DNA of 64,000 nucleotides from Planotetraspora sp. A-T 1434 (GTDB taxonomy: Bacteria; Actinomycetota; Actinomycetes; Streptosporangiales; Streptosporangiaceae). The stretch is taken from positions 62,001-126,000 of the forward strand of contig NZ_JAOEGB010000016.1 of NCBI RefSeq assembly GCF_025420585.1, given 5' to 3'. The position numbers and the translations under genes were made by a program. Of this stretch, positions 54,255 to 62,077 are shown in pieces; position 1 is the stretch's first letter; each line of letters opens with the position of its first letter. The notes under the pieces were generated by a model. That model worked only from the letters and a program-made list of their open reading frames with translations, was not told where the DNA came from and did no database searches.

Positions 54255-55160
54255 ATGACCGCTGAAATCCTGTCCGGGGCCGCCGAGCCGTACAGGATCA
54301 GGCCGGGGAAGGCGCTGCGCGCGGCGTCGGACGCGGTGCCCCCGTCCGGGCTGGTGCTGCTGGCCATCCTGTCGGTGCAGGTCGGGGCCGGTCTGGCCAA
54401 GCACCTGTTCGCGCAGCTCCCGCCGAGCGCGGTGGTCTTCCTGCGGATCGCCACCGGGGCGGTCATCCTCGTGGCCGTCGCCCGGCCCAAGGTGCGCGGC
54501 CTGACCCGGCGGGACCTCGCCGTCGGCATCGGCTTCGGGCTCAGTCTGGGTCTGATGAACTGGTCGTTCTACGAGGCGCTCGCGCGGCTGCCCATCGGGA
54601 TCGCGGTGGCCATCGAGTTCATCGGGCCGCTCACCGTGGCGGTGGCCGCCTCCCATCGCCGGCTCGACCTGGTCTGGGTCGTCCTGGCTGCGACGGGTGT
54701 GACCCTGCTCGCGCCCTGGGGACAGGGGGGCGCGGCCGTCTGGGCCGGCATCGGGTTCGCGGCGTTCGCCGGCGTCTGCTGGGCGGCCTACATCCTCCTG
54801 GCGTCCGCCACCGGGGCGCGCTTCCCCGGCGCCAGCGGGCTCTCCTTCGCGATGATCGTGGCCACGATCCTCATCACGCCCGTCGGGATCGTCTCCGGCG
54901 GAGCCGCCCTGCTCCAGCCCGAGATCCTGCTGCTGGGCGCGGGTGTGGGGCTGCTGTCGTCGGTCATTCCGTACTCGCTGGAGCTGGAGGCCCTGCGCCG
55001 GATGCCCAAGCGCGTCTTCGGCGTCCTCATGAGCCTGGAGCCGGGCGTCGCCGCGCTCGTCGGTTTCTTCGTCCTCGGCGAGGTGCTGCGGGTGCGCGAA
55101 TGGGCGGCGATCGGCTGCGTCGTCATCGCCTCGATCGGGGCCACCCGCTCGGAAGGGTGA
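54255..55160 (+). CDS. EamA family (DMT superfamily) transporter
   Basis: 301 residues from ATG 54255, with GGAG 8 nt upstream; the open frame reaching 54156 starts inside the repeat and is not used. Ten hydrophobic helices in two EamA repeats of five (LAKHLFAQLPPSAVVFLRIATGAV, ... SVIPYSLELEALRRMPKRVFGVLMSLEPGVAALVGFFVL). RhtA-like sequence suggests export of amino acids such as threonine or homoserine, which is inference. Confidence 0.9.
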   Translation: MTAEILSGAAEPYRIRPGKALRAASDAVPPSGLVLLAILSVQVGAGLAKHLFAQLPPSAVVFLRIATGAVILVAVARPKVRGLTRRDLAVGIGFGLSLGLMNWSFYEALARLPIGIAVAIEFIGPLTVAVAASHRRLDLVWVVLAATGVTLLAPWGQGGAAVWAGIGFAAFAGVCWAAYILLASATGARFPGASGLSFAMIVATILITPVGIVSGGAALLQPEILLLGAGVGLLSSVIPYSLELEALRRMPKRVFGVLMSLEPGVAALVGFFVLGEVLRVREWAAIGCVVIASIGATRSEG

Positions 55161-55182
55161 GGCGGGAGGCCTAACCGGGGCC

Positions 55183-55860
55183 CTATCCGGGGCCGCTGGA
55201 CCAGATGCCCCGCATGTGCTCGATGTGGTGTGTCATGATGCGTTCGGCGGCCTGGCGGTCGCCGCGGACCAGGGCGTCGAGGACCTCGACGTGCTCGCGG
55301 GCCGCGTCCGCCAGCAGCCCCCGGTCGGCGAGTCCCTTCAGGCCGTAGAGCCGGGCCCGGCCGCGCAGGTTCCGGATCACCTCGACGAGGTGCGCGTTGC
55401 CCGAGAGCGCCAGCAGCTCCAGGTGGAACCGCAGGTCGGCGTTGACGTAGCCCAGGAGGTCCGTGCGGCGGGCCGCGGCGACGATCTCCTGCGCCAGGGG
55501 CCGTAACTCCTGGAAGTCCGGCGCGCGGCCGCTGTCTGCCAGCCGGGCCACGGTCGGCACCTCGATCAGCCGCCGCAGCTCGGTGATCTCCTCCAGGTCG
55601 CGCTCGGACATCACGCTCACCCGGAAGCCCTTGTTGCGCACGGCCTCGACGAGGCCCTCCTTGGCGAGGTCGAGCATCGCCTCACGCACCGGCGTAGCCG
55701 AGACCCCGAACTGGGCGGCCAGCACGGGGGCCGAGTAGACCACCCCCGGCCGCATCTCCCCCGCCACGAGAGCGCTGCGCAGCGCCTGTGCCACCTGTTC
55801 CCGCAGACTCTGCCGCTCTCCGACGGCGGGCAGGCCGAGGCCCTCCGGTCCCGTCCCCAT
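55183..55860 (-). CDS. GntR family (FadR/FCD) transcriptional regulator
   Basis: 225 residues from ATG 55860, with GGAGGAG upstream. N-terminal winged helix LREQVAQALRSALVAGEMRPG with FGVSATPVREAMLDLAKEGLV, then an FCD domain of helices with Asp/His metal-site residues (LRFHLELLALSGNAHLVEVI; EHVEVLDALVRGDRQAAERIM; HHIEHM). Such regulators bind small carboxylates. Convergent with the EamA gene (22 nt between stops) and divergent from ctaA. Confidence 0.92.
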   Translation of the reverse strand: MGTGPEGLGLPAVGERQSLREQVAQALRSALVAGEMRPGVVYSAPVLAAQFGVSATPVREAMLDLAKEGLVEAVRNKGFRVSVMSERDLEEITELRRLIEVPTVARLADSGRAPDFQELRPLAQEIVAAARRTDLLGYVNADLRFHLELLALSGNAHLVEVIRNLRGRARLYGLKGLADRGLLADAAREHVEVLDALVRGDRQAAERIMTHHIEHMRGIWSSGPG

Positions 55861-55973
55861 GGCTCTCCTCCCGATGCCCCCGCCCGGCGATCGTACCGTT
55901 CCGGCCCGGAAACGATCACGCCGTCCGCCGGGGACGCGGGCCGGAAACGGGAGCATGGCCCCCGCGGCCTACC

Positions 55974-57017
55974 ATGAATGCCGTGAACCACCTCTCTGAC
56001 CAGCCTCGCGCGAGCGTGATCGCCCTCTACCGGTCGTTCTGGTTCCCGACCGTCGAGACGATGCGGCGGTGGGCGCTGGCGGCGGTGGTGGTCAACGCGG
56101 GCATCACCGTAACCGGCGCGGCCGTCCGGGTCACCGGGTCGGGCCTCGGCTGCCCGACGTGGCCGAGATGCACCCCGGACAGCTTCGTCCCGGTCAGGCA
56201 CGACGCGCACTCCGCTATCAACATGGCGATCGAGTTCGGCAACCGGCTGCTGACGTTCCTGGTGCTCGCCGTCGCGGCGGCCTGCGTGGTCGCCGCCGTA
56301 CGGCTCGGCCGCCCCGATTACGGGCAGCGCCGTCCCGCCTTGGTGCGGCTGGCCGCGCTGCAGCCGCTCGGCGTCCTGGCGCAGGCCCTGTGGGGCGGCC
56401 TGGTGGTGCGCACGCTGCTCAACCCGGTCACGGTGAGCGTCCACTTCCTCCTGTCCATCGGGATGATCGCCGCGGCGTTCACGCTGTTCGCGCGGTCCGG
56501 GGAGGGCGACGCGCCGCCGCAGCGGCTGGTTCACCGTGACATCCGCACTCTCGGGTTCGTCCTCACCGCGGCGGTGTTCGTCCTCCTGATCGCGGGAGTG
56601 GTCGTCACCGGCACGGGCCCGCATTCGGGCGACAAGGCCGCGTCGCGGTTCGGCTTCGACATCCAGAGCGTGGCACAACTGCACACCGACATCGTGTGGA
56701 TCGTGGTGGGGCTCACGTTCGCGCTGCTGTTCTCGCTGCACGTGACCGACTCCCCCGGACGCGCGAGGCGGGCCGCGCTCGTGCTGCTCGGGGTGGAGCT
56801 GGCCCAGGGTGTGGTCGGCTACGTGCAGTATTTCCTGGCCGTCCCGGCGTTCCTCGTCGGCGTGCACGTGCTGGGCTCGACCCTCGTGTGGATCGCCACG
56901 CTGCGCGTGGTGTTCCTCATGCGGTCACGCGGCCCGGTCGCCACTCCGGTATCCGGCCGCTCGAACCGCGACGAACTCGCAACGAACTACGCCATGCGAG
57001 CGTCTAATCCCGCGTGA
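55974..57017 (+). CDS. ctaA: Heme A synthase, COX15/CtaA family
   Basis: 347 residues with eight membrane helices in two four-helix repeats. Conserved segments: GAAVRVTGSGLGCPTWPRC with the two loop Cys, a His-bearing HSAINMAIEFGNRLL, VSVHFLLSIGMI, VVTGTGPHSGDKAA and a second-half LHTDIVWIVVGLTF with HVLGSTLVWI. It oxidises the C8 methyl of heme O to make heme A for cytochrome aa3 oxidase. It works downstream of CtaB, encoded 4 kb away. Its stop overlaps the next start (GTGA). Confidence 0.93.
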   Translation: MNAVNHLSDQPRASVIALYRSFWFPTVETMRRWALAAVVVNAGITVTGAAVRVTGSGLGCPTWPRCTPDSFVPVRHDAHSAINMAIEFGNRLLTFLVLAVAAACVVAAVRLGRPDYGQRRPALVRLAALQPLGVLAQALWGGLVVRTLLNPVTVSVHFLLSIGMIAAAFTLFARSGEGDAPPQRLVHRDIRTLGFVLTAAVFVLLIAGVVVTGTGPHSGDKAASRFGFDIQSVAQLHTDIVWIVVGLTFALLFSLHVTDSPGRARRAALVLLGVELAQGVVGYVQYFLAVPAFLVGVHVLGSTLVWIATLRVVFLMRSRGPVATPVSGRSNRDELATNYAMRASNPA

Positions 57018-57730
57018 TCACTCTTCTGCCCTGGCGATGGTCGCGCGCCGCGCTGCGAAGGGCGTTCCAGTGCCTCGCCGTCCTCAGCGTCCTGCCGCTG
57101 GCCCCGATCACGTGGGTCTGGCTCACGAGCGCGCCGCATCGGGTGGTCGCCGAGCCCGGGACGCCCTGGATGGAATCGGTGCCGGCGATGCCCGCGGCGC
57201 TCGTTCTCGGCGCGGGGATCTTCGGCGACCGGCCCAGCCCGATGCTGCGGACCCGGCTCGCCCTCGCGACCCGGCTCTACCAGGAGGGCAAGGTGCGCGC
57301 GCTGCTGCTGTCGGGTGACAACAGCCGCGCCGGATACGACGAGCCGACCGTGATGCGCGACTTCCTGATCGCCCATGGCGTGCCCGCCAAGAAGATCGTC
57401 CTCGACTACGCGGGCTTCGACACCTGGGACTCCTGTGTCCGGGCCAGGAGGATCTTCGGGGCCTCACGCCTGATCGTGGTGACCCAGGAGTTCCATCTTC
57501 CCCGGGCCGTCGCGCTGTGCCGTACGGCCGGCCTGGACGCGTTCGGGGTGGGCGACGACTCCACTCCCGACTGGCCGATGGAGACCGCGGGGTACGCCGC
57601 GCGGGAGGTCTTCGCCTCCGCCAAGGGCGTGCTGGACGGCGTGCTCCTCCATTCCGAGCCCCGGTTCCTCGGCCCCCATGAGATCGGGCTCGACCGAGCC
57701 CTGGCGTCCGCGCGCCGCGCCCGGCGCTGA
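57014..57730 (+). CDS. YdcF/SanA/ElyC family (DUF218) membrane protein
   Basis: 238 residues from GTG 57014. One N-terminal membrane anchor (residues 18-38), then a DUF218 domain: AALVLGAGIFGDRPSPMLRTRL, VRALLLSGDNSRAGYDEPTVMRDFLI, GFDTWDSCVRA, VVTQEFHLPRAVALCRTAG. SanA-like proteins affect envelope permeability and vancomycin tolerance in enterobacteria; the biochemical role is not fixed. Translationally coupled to ctaA. Confidence 0.9.
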   Translation: MITLLPWRWSRAALRRAFQCLAVLSVLPLAPITWVWLTSAPHRVVAEPGTPWMESVPAMPAALVLGAGIFGDRPSPMLRTRLALATRLYQEGKVRALLLSGDNSRAGYDEPTVMRDFLIAHGVPAKKIVLDYAGFDTWDSCVRARRIFGASRLIVVTQEFHLPRAVALCRTAGLDAFGVGDDSTPDWPMETAGYAAREVFASAKGVLDGVLLHSEPRFLGPHEIGLDRALASARRARR

Positions 57731-57752
57731 CGCCAAGGCCGGAATCCCGCGG

Positions 57753-59018
57753 TCAGGTCATCCCGGAGCCGCCCGGGGGGAAGCCGGGGCCGGCCGCGCC
57801 GTACCCGGGCCCCTGACCCGGCCGGCGGCCGGGGGGCGGGGCTCCGGGGGCGTACCCCGGCGGCGGCACTCCCCGGGCGGCGCGGGCCTGGTGGCGCTCC
57901 GGGAGCGGGAAGGACATCCGGGCGTAGGCCATGAGGTCGGCCAGCGACCGCTGGGTGGTCCTGAACGTGGCCTCGTCCACGCCTCCTCTGGCCGCACGGG
58001 CGTGGAGCAACCCGAGCTCCGTCGAGGCGAGCTGGTAGTCGCTCATGGCCCGCGCGCCCGCCTTGCCGCCGTGGGCCTTGGCCCAGGCCCGGGCGTGGCT
58101 GCGCCGCCGCAACGACGTGAGCATGAAGATGTCCGCCTGGTTGACCAGCCCGTTCGGCTCGTACGACGGCAGGTAGTGCTGGATGAGGCCGATGATGCGC
58201 TTCCTGTCCCTGAAGATCACGGTCAGCTCGACGACCAGCAGGACCATCAGGATGAGGTAGGCGATCGCGAGCCCCCCGAGCCCGCCGAACGACGCGAAGC
58301 CGTTCCATATGCCGTGCAGGAGCATCGCGCCGACCCAGCCCGCGATGATCATCACGACGCCGGACGGCCCCCTACGGTGGGCCGCGTAGGCCACCGAGAT
58401 GCCGATCAGGGACGTGAAGAGCGGGTGGGCGAACGGCGAGAGCACCCCGCGCAGCACCAGCGTGGCGGCGAGCACCTGGGCCCCGTTCTCGTTCAGCGCC
58501 GCGATGTAGTAGCTGACGTTCTCCGACATCGCGAAGCCGAGGCCGACCATGCTGGCGTAGATGATGCCGTCGGTGGGCCCGTCCAGCTCCTGGCGGCGGT
58601 ATCGGAACAGCCCCAGCAGCACGAGCCCCTTCAGCGTCTCCTCCACCGGCGGCGCGCCGAAGGTGGCGACCAGGCTGCGGGCGCTGTTCTCGTCGCCGAG
58701 CTGGTGGGCCACGTAGACGAGGTTGAGCGAGTTCAGGAGGCCCGCGACCAGGACGGCGATGCCCGCCCCCCACGCGAACGCGAAGATCAGGTTGGTGCGG
58801 GGCTCCGGCTCCAGGCGGTCGAGGGCGAGCACGCCCGCCAGCAGCAGCGGAACGGGGGCCACGGCGAGCCCCAGCGCGATGAAGAAGTGAACGGGGTCGC
58901 CGTTCAGTATGTCGAACGAGAAGGACACCAGAGCGCAGATCCCGGCGATCACGAGACCGATGATCAGACCGACTGACGGACGCTCCTTCAGCACCGCACG
59001 AGGATCAAGGCTGGCCAT
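57753..59018 (-). CDS. PrsW family intramembrane metalloprotease
   Basis: 421 residues from ATG 59018; ATG 59039 is possible. Eight hydrophobic helices (residues about 15-280) carry the PrsW motifs GAPPVEETLKGLVLL (Glu-Glu), SENVSYYIAAL, LRGVLSPFAHPLFTSLIG and AMLLHGIWNGFA. The C-terminal 140 residues are cytoplasmic, ending in a Pro/Gly-rich tail. In Bacillus PrsW cleaves an anti-sigma factor; here no sigma or anti-sigma gene is adjacent, so the substrate is unknown. Confidence 0.9.
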   Translation of the reverse strand: MASLDPRAVLKERPSVGLIIGLVIAGICALVSFSFDILNGDPVHFFIALGLAVAPVPLLLAGVLALDRLEPEPRTNLIFAFAWGAGIAVLVAGLLNSLNLVYVAHQLGDENSARSLVATFGAPPVEETLKGLVLLGLFRYRRQELDGPTDGIIYASMVGLGFAMSENVSYYIAALNENGAQVLAATLVLRGVLSPFAHPLFTSLIGISVAYAAHRRGPSGVVMIIAGWVGAMLLHGIWNGFASFGGLGGLAIAYLILMVLLVVELTVIFRDRKRIIGLIQHYLPSYEPNGLVNQADIFMLTSLRRRSHARAWAKAHGGKAGARAMSDYQLASTELGLLHARAARGGVDEATFRTTQRSLADLMAYARMSFPLPERHQARAARGVPPPGYAPGAPPPGRRPGQGPGYGAAGPGFPPGGSGMT

Positions 59019-59182
59019 TCCGCGAATGTAACCGAACATCCACGTTCTGTCCCCTCCACCCCCACCGCTACGGCCTCGGCCGCTGTCCCCGGGACCGCGG
59101 CCGGGGTTGCGGCCGGGGTTGCGGAACCGGTGGTTCGCGATACCTTCACGATCGCGATATCCGTTCTGGACGAGTGGGGACG

Positions 59183-60796
59183 ATGAGCGAGAAACCTCCG
59201 GGCGGCCTGGGCCGGCGGGGATTCCTGCGCGTGGCGGGGACCACCGCCGTAAGCGCGGTCGCCGCGGGGGCGGGGGTGGCGGGGGACGCCTCACCGGCCG
59301 CCCGGCAGGCCGCCCAGCCGGGCGCAGCCGGTCCGGCCCCCACAGGCGTGGGTGCGGCCAAGAACGCCACCGAGCCCGGCCCGGTGGCGTCGCAGGGGAC
59401 GAGGGCCGCGGCCCTGCCCGAGCGGCTGCTCCCGGGCGACCCGTCCTGGCGGCTGCGCAGGTACGGCCCGGCCGACGCCATCGACGGCTACTGCGACCAG
59501 GTGAGCGTGTTCCCCGGCGAGCCGGTGGGCCTGCACGCCTCCACGACCGCGGACCGCTTCCGGGTCACCGCGTACCGCATGGGCTGGTACGGCGGGGCGC
59601 TGGCGCGCCGGGTGTGGCGGTCGGGCTGGATGAAGGGCCGGAGGCAGGCCCCGTCCGAGCTCGCCCAGGCCACCCGCACGGTGCACGCCGGGTGGGACCG
59701 GACGCTGTCGGTGCCCACGGACGGCTGGCCGGAAGGGGCCTACCTGCTTCGCCTCGACGCCGACCACGGGCCCCAGCGCTACGTGCCGCTGGTCGTGCGG
59801 TCCGCGACCGCCGCCGGGAAGACCGTGCTGGTCCACGCCGCGGCTACGTGGCAGGCCTACAACAGGTGGGGCGGATACAGCCTCTACTACGGCGAGGACG
59901 GCCGCTACGACAGCCGCTCGCTCGCCGTGACCTTCGACCGGCCGTACGACAAGGTGGGGGTGCGGAAGTTCCTGATCCACGAGCGGGCGGTGGTGGAGCT
60001 GGCCGAACGGCTCGGCATCCCGCTGGCGTACACGACCGGCGTGGATCTGGAGTCCGGCGGCCAGGTGCTGGACGGCGCCACGGCGGTCTTCTTCCTCGGC
60101 CACGATGAGTACTGGACGCCGGGGACGCGCCGCCGCGTCACCGAGGCCAGGGACGCGGGCGCCAACCTCGCCTTCCTCGGGGCCAACACCTGTTACCGCC
60201 GCATCCGCCTGGAGCGGGACGGCCGCCTGGTGGTCTGCTACAAGACCGCCGCCGCCGAGGACCCCGTGTACGGCAGGCACCCGTCGCTGGTGACGACGGA
60301 CTTCCGGGCCGACCCGGCGCCGGACCCCGAGTCGTCGCTGACCGGGGTCTACTACGACGGCTTCCCGGCGGACGCCCCCTATGTGGTCACGGCTCCCCGC
60401 CACTGGGTCTTCTCCGGCACGGGCGTGCGGCAGGGAGACTCCTTCCCGCACCTGGTGGGCGTGGAGTACGACCGGGTGACCCCGAGCGTGCCGACGCCCC
60501 GGCCGCTGGAGATCCTCTCCCACTCGCCCCTGACGTGCGCGGGGCGGCCGAGCTTCGCCGACTCGGCCTACTACACGACGCCTGAGGGGGCCGCGGTCTT
60601 CGCGTCGGGGACGATGCGGTGGACCGAGGCGCTGATGGCCGGGACCCGCGACAGCCCGGAGGCGCACGGCATCGACGCCCGCACGAGGAGATTCGTCACA
60701 ACGGTGACGACCAATCTGCTGACGGCGTTCGCCGAGGGCCCGGCGGGGACGCACCGGCCGCCCCCGGAGGACAACGTCCGCAAGATCTACGGCTGA
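59183..60796 (+). CDS. Tat-exported protein with N,N-dimethylformamidase beta-like domain
   Basis: 537 residues from ATG 59183; GTG 59174 is 3 codons upstream. A twin-arginine signal, GLGRRGFLRVAGTTAVSAVA, is followed by an Ala/Pro linker. From residue about 90: a small beta domain (CDQVSVFPGEPVGLHAST...VTAYRMGWYGGALARRVWR), then a large domain with TWQAYNRWGGYSLYYG, VVFFLGHDEYWTPGTRRRV-like text and FLGANTCYRRIRLE. These are features of the DMF deaminase beta-subunit family, which includes many secreted proteins of unknown substrate. Export makes a wall or extracellular role likely; DMF hydrolysis itself is not implied. Confidence 0.82.
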   Translation: MSEKPPGGLGRRGFLRVAGTTAVSAVAAGAGVAGDASPAARQAAQPGAAGPAPTGVGAAKNATEPGPVASQGTRAAALPERLLPGDPSWRLRRYGPADAIDGYCDQVSVFPGEPVGLHASTTADRFRVTAYRMGWYGGALARRVWRSGWMKGRRQAPSELAQATRTVHAGWDRTLSVPTDGWPEGAYLLRLDADHGPQRYVPLVVRSATAAGKTVLVHAAATWQAYNRWGGYSLYYGEDGRYDSRSLAVTFDRPYDKVGVRKFLIHERAVVELAERLGIPLAYTTGVDLESGGQVLDGATAVFFLGHDEYWTPGTRRRVTEARDAGANLAFLGANTCYRRIRLERDGRLVVCYKTAAAEDPVYGRHPSLVTTDFRADPAPDPESSLTGVYYDGFPADAPYVVTAPRHWVFSGTGVRQGDSFPHLVGVEYDRVTPSVPTPRPLEILSHSPLTCAGRPSFADSAYYTTPEGAAVFASGTMRWTEALMAGTRDSPEAHGIDARTRRFVTTVTTNLLTAFAEGPAGTHRPPPEDNVRKIYG

Positions 60797-60846
60797 GAGC
60801 CCGTGGGGTCGGGCGCGATCAACCGGGCCGGATCAACCGGGCGGGA

Positions 60847-61773
60847 TCAGACGAGCAGGGAGTCGATCGCGACGGCGAGGAAGAGCAGCGCGAGGTAGAT
60901 GTTCGACCAGTGGAAGAACCGCATGGGCCGCAGGTCAACGCCGGTCTTGCCCGCGTTGACCCGGCCGAGCAGGCGGTAGACCTCCCACAGGCACGCCGCG
61001 CCGAGGGCCAGGGCGACCGCGGGGTAGAGCAGTGAGGTGCCGGCGACCGGCCACAGCAGCAGCGAGCACAGGACGGTGGCCCAGGTGTAGGCGACCACCT
61101 GCAGGACGACGCGCCGCTCCGTGGCCACGACGGGCAGCATGGGCACGTGCGCGGCCGCGTAGTCCTCGCGGTAGCGCATGGCGAGCGTCCACGTGTGCGG
61201 GGGCGTCCAGAAGAAGACGACGCCGAAGAGCACGACGGGAGCCCACGACAGGCTTCCGGTGATCCCGGCCCAGCCGATCAGCACGGGCATGCAGCCGGCG
61301 ATGCCGCCCCACACGATGTTCTGCGACGTCCGCCGCTTGAGGATCATCGAGTAGACGAAGACGTAGAACAGGATCGCGGCCAGCGACAGGCCGGCCGCCA
61401 CCCAGTTGACCGCGAGGCCGAGGCCCAGCGTGGAGGCGACGCCGAGGACCACGCCGAAGACGAGCGCGCCGCGCGGCGAGACCTCCGCCTTCGCGAGCGG
61501 CCTGCGGCGCGTGCGCCGCATGGTCGCGTCGATGTCGCGGTCGATGTAGCAGTTCAGCACGTTCGCGCTGCCCGCCGACAGGGTGCCGAAGATCATCGTC
61601 GCCGCGGCCGTCCACAGCGGCGGAAGACCGCGCGCCGCCAGGAACATGACCGGCAGGGTCGTGATCAGGAGCAACTCGATGATCCGTGGCTTGGTGAGCG
61701 CCACGTACGCCTTCACGAGCGCCCCGAGGGAGCGGGGGGCCGTGGCCGTCGCGGCGGTTCCGAGCGGGGCCAT
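60847..61773 (-). CDS. ctaB: Protoheme IX farnesyltransferase (heme O synthase)
   Basis: 308 residues from ATG 61773; GTG 61794 (VLTNKQT) is a plausible longer start. UbiA-fold with nine helices. Motifs: [19 protein letters not shown], the first Asp motif [41 protein letters not shown] and the second site [19 protein letters not shown]. It adds farnesyl to heme B to give heme O for cytochrome oxidase, feeding CtaA. Divergent from tkt, a conserved actinobacterial arrangement. Confidence 0.95.
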   Translation of the reverse strand: MAPLGTAATATAPRSLGALVKAYVALTKPRIIELLLITTLPVMFLAARGLPPLWTAAATMIFGTLSAGSANVLNCYIDRDIDATMRRTRRRPLAKAEVSPRGALVFGVVLGVASTLGLGLAVNWVAAGLSLAAILFYVFVYSMILKRRTSQNIVWGGIAGCMPVLIGWAGITGSLSWAPVVLFGVVFFWTPPHTWTLAMRYREDYAAAHVPMLPVVATERRVVLQVVAYTWATVLCSLLLWPVAGTSLLYPAVALALGAACLWEVYRLLGRVNAGKTGVDLRPMRFFHWSNIYLALLFLAVAIDSLLV

Positions 61774-62077
61774 CGTCTGCTTGTTCGTCAGCACCGTCAA
61801 GGCGCATCCAACACATGCGGGGTCAACGCGTAACCTCTGAATAGAGCGGATCTCCGGGCCTGGGACCGGCATTGCGAAATCACTGTAGTCGGCGTAACCG
61901 GTGGTCCAGGAACTGGGGCTGGAAGCGCCCGATCCCGCCACCCCGGAAGTCTCGCTGCTCACGGGCCCCTGCCCCCGGCAGGGGTGGGCTACCAAACGGT
62001 ATGGCGGGGGACCCGTTAGGGTCCCCTGTGGGCGGGAAATGCCACAACGGCGCAGATAAATAGAGGGGATCGAGCAG
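61774..62077. promoter_or_regulatory. ctaB-tkt divergent region with two strong hairpins in the tkt leader
   Basis: About 300 bases. CCCCTGCC-CCC-GGCAGGGG (61966-61984) and GGGGACCC-GTTA-GGGTCCCC (62007-62026) are perfect 8-bp stems. The second ends 37 nt before the tkt ribosome site GAGGGGA (62063-62069) and could mask or expose it. No U-run follows either, so terminator activity towards tkt is unlikely. Small C-loop hairpins may instead insulate the divergent promoters. Confidence 0.45.

Noticed and set aside
59174-60796. Calling the Tat protein a true N,N-dimethylformamidase
   Set aside because: Only family-level resemblance is visible; there is no alpha subunit gene nearby and the protein is exported.
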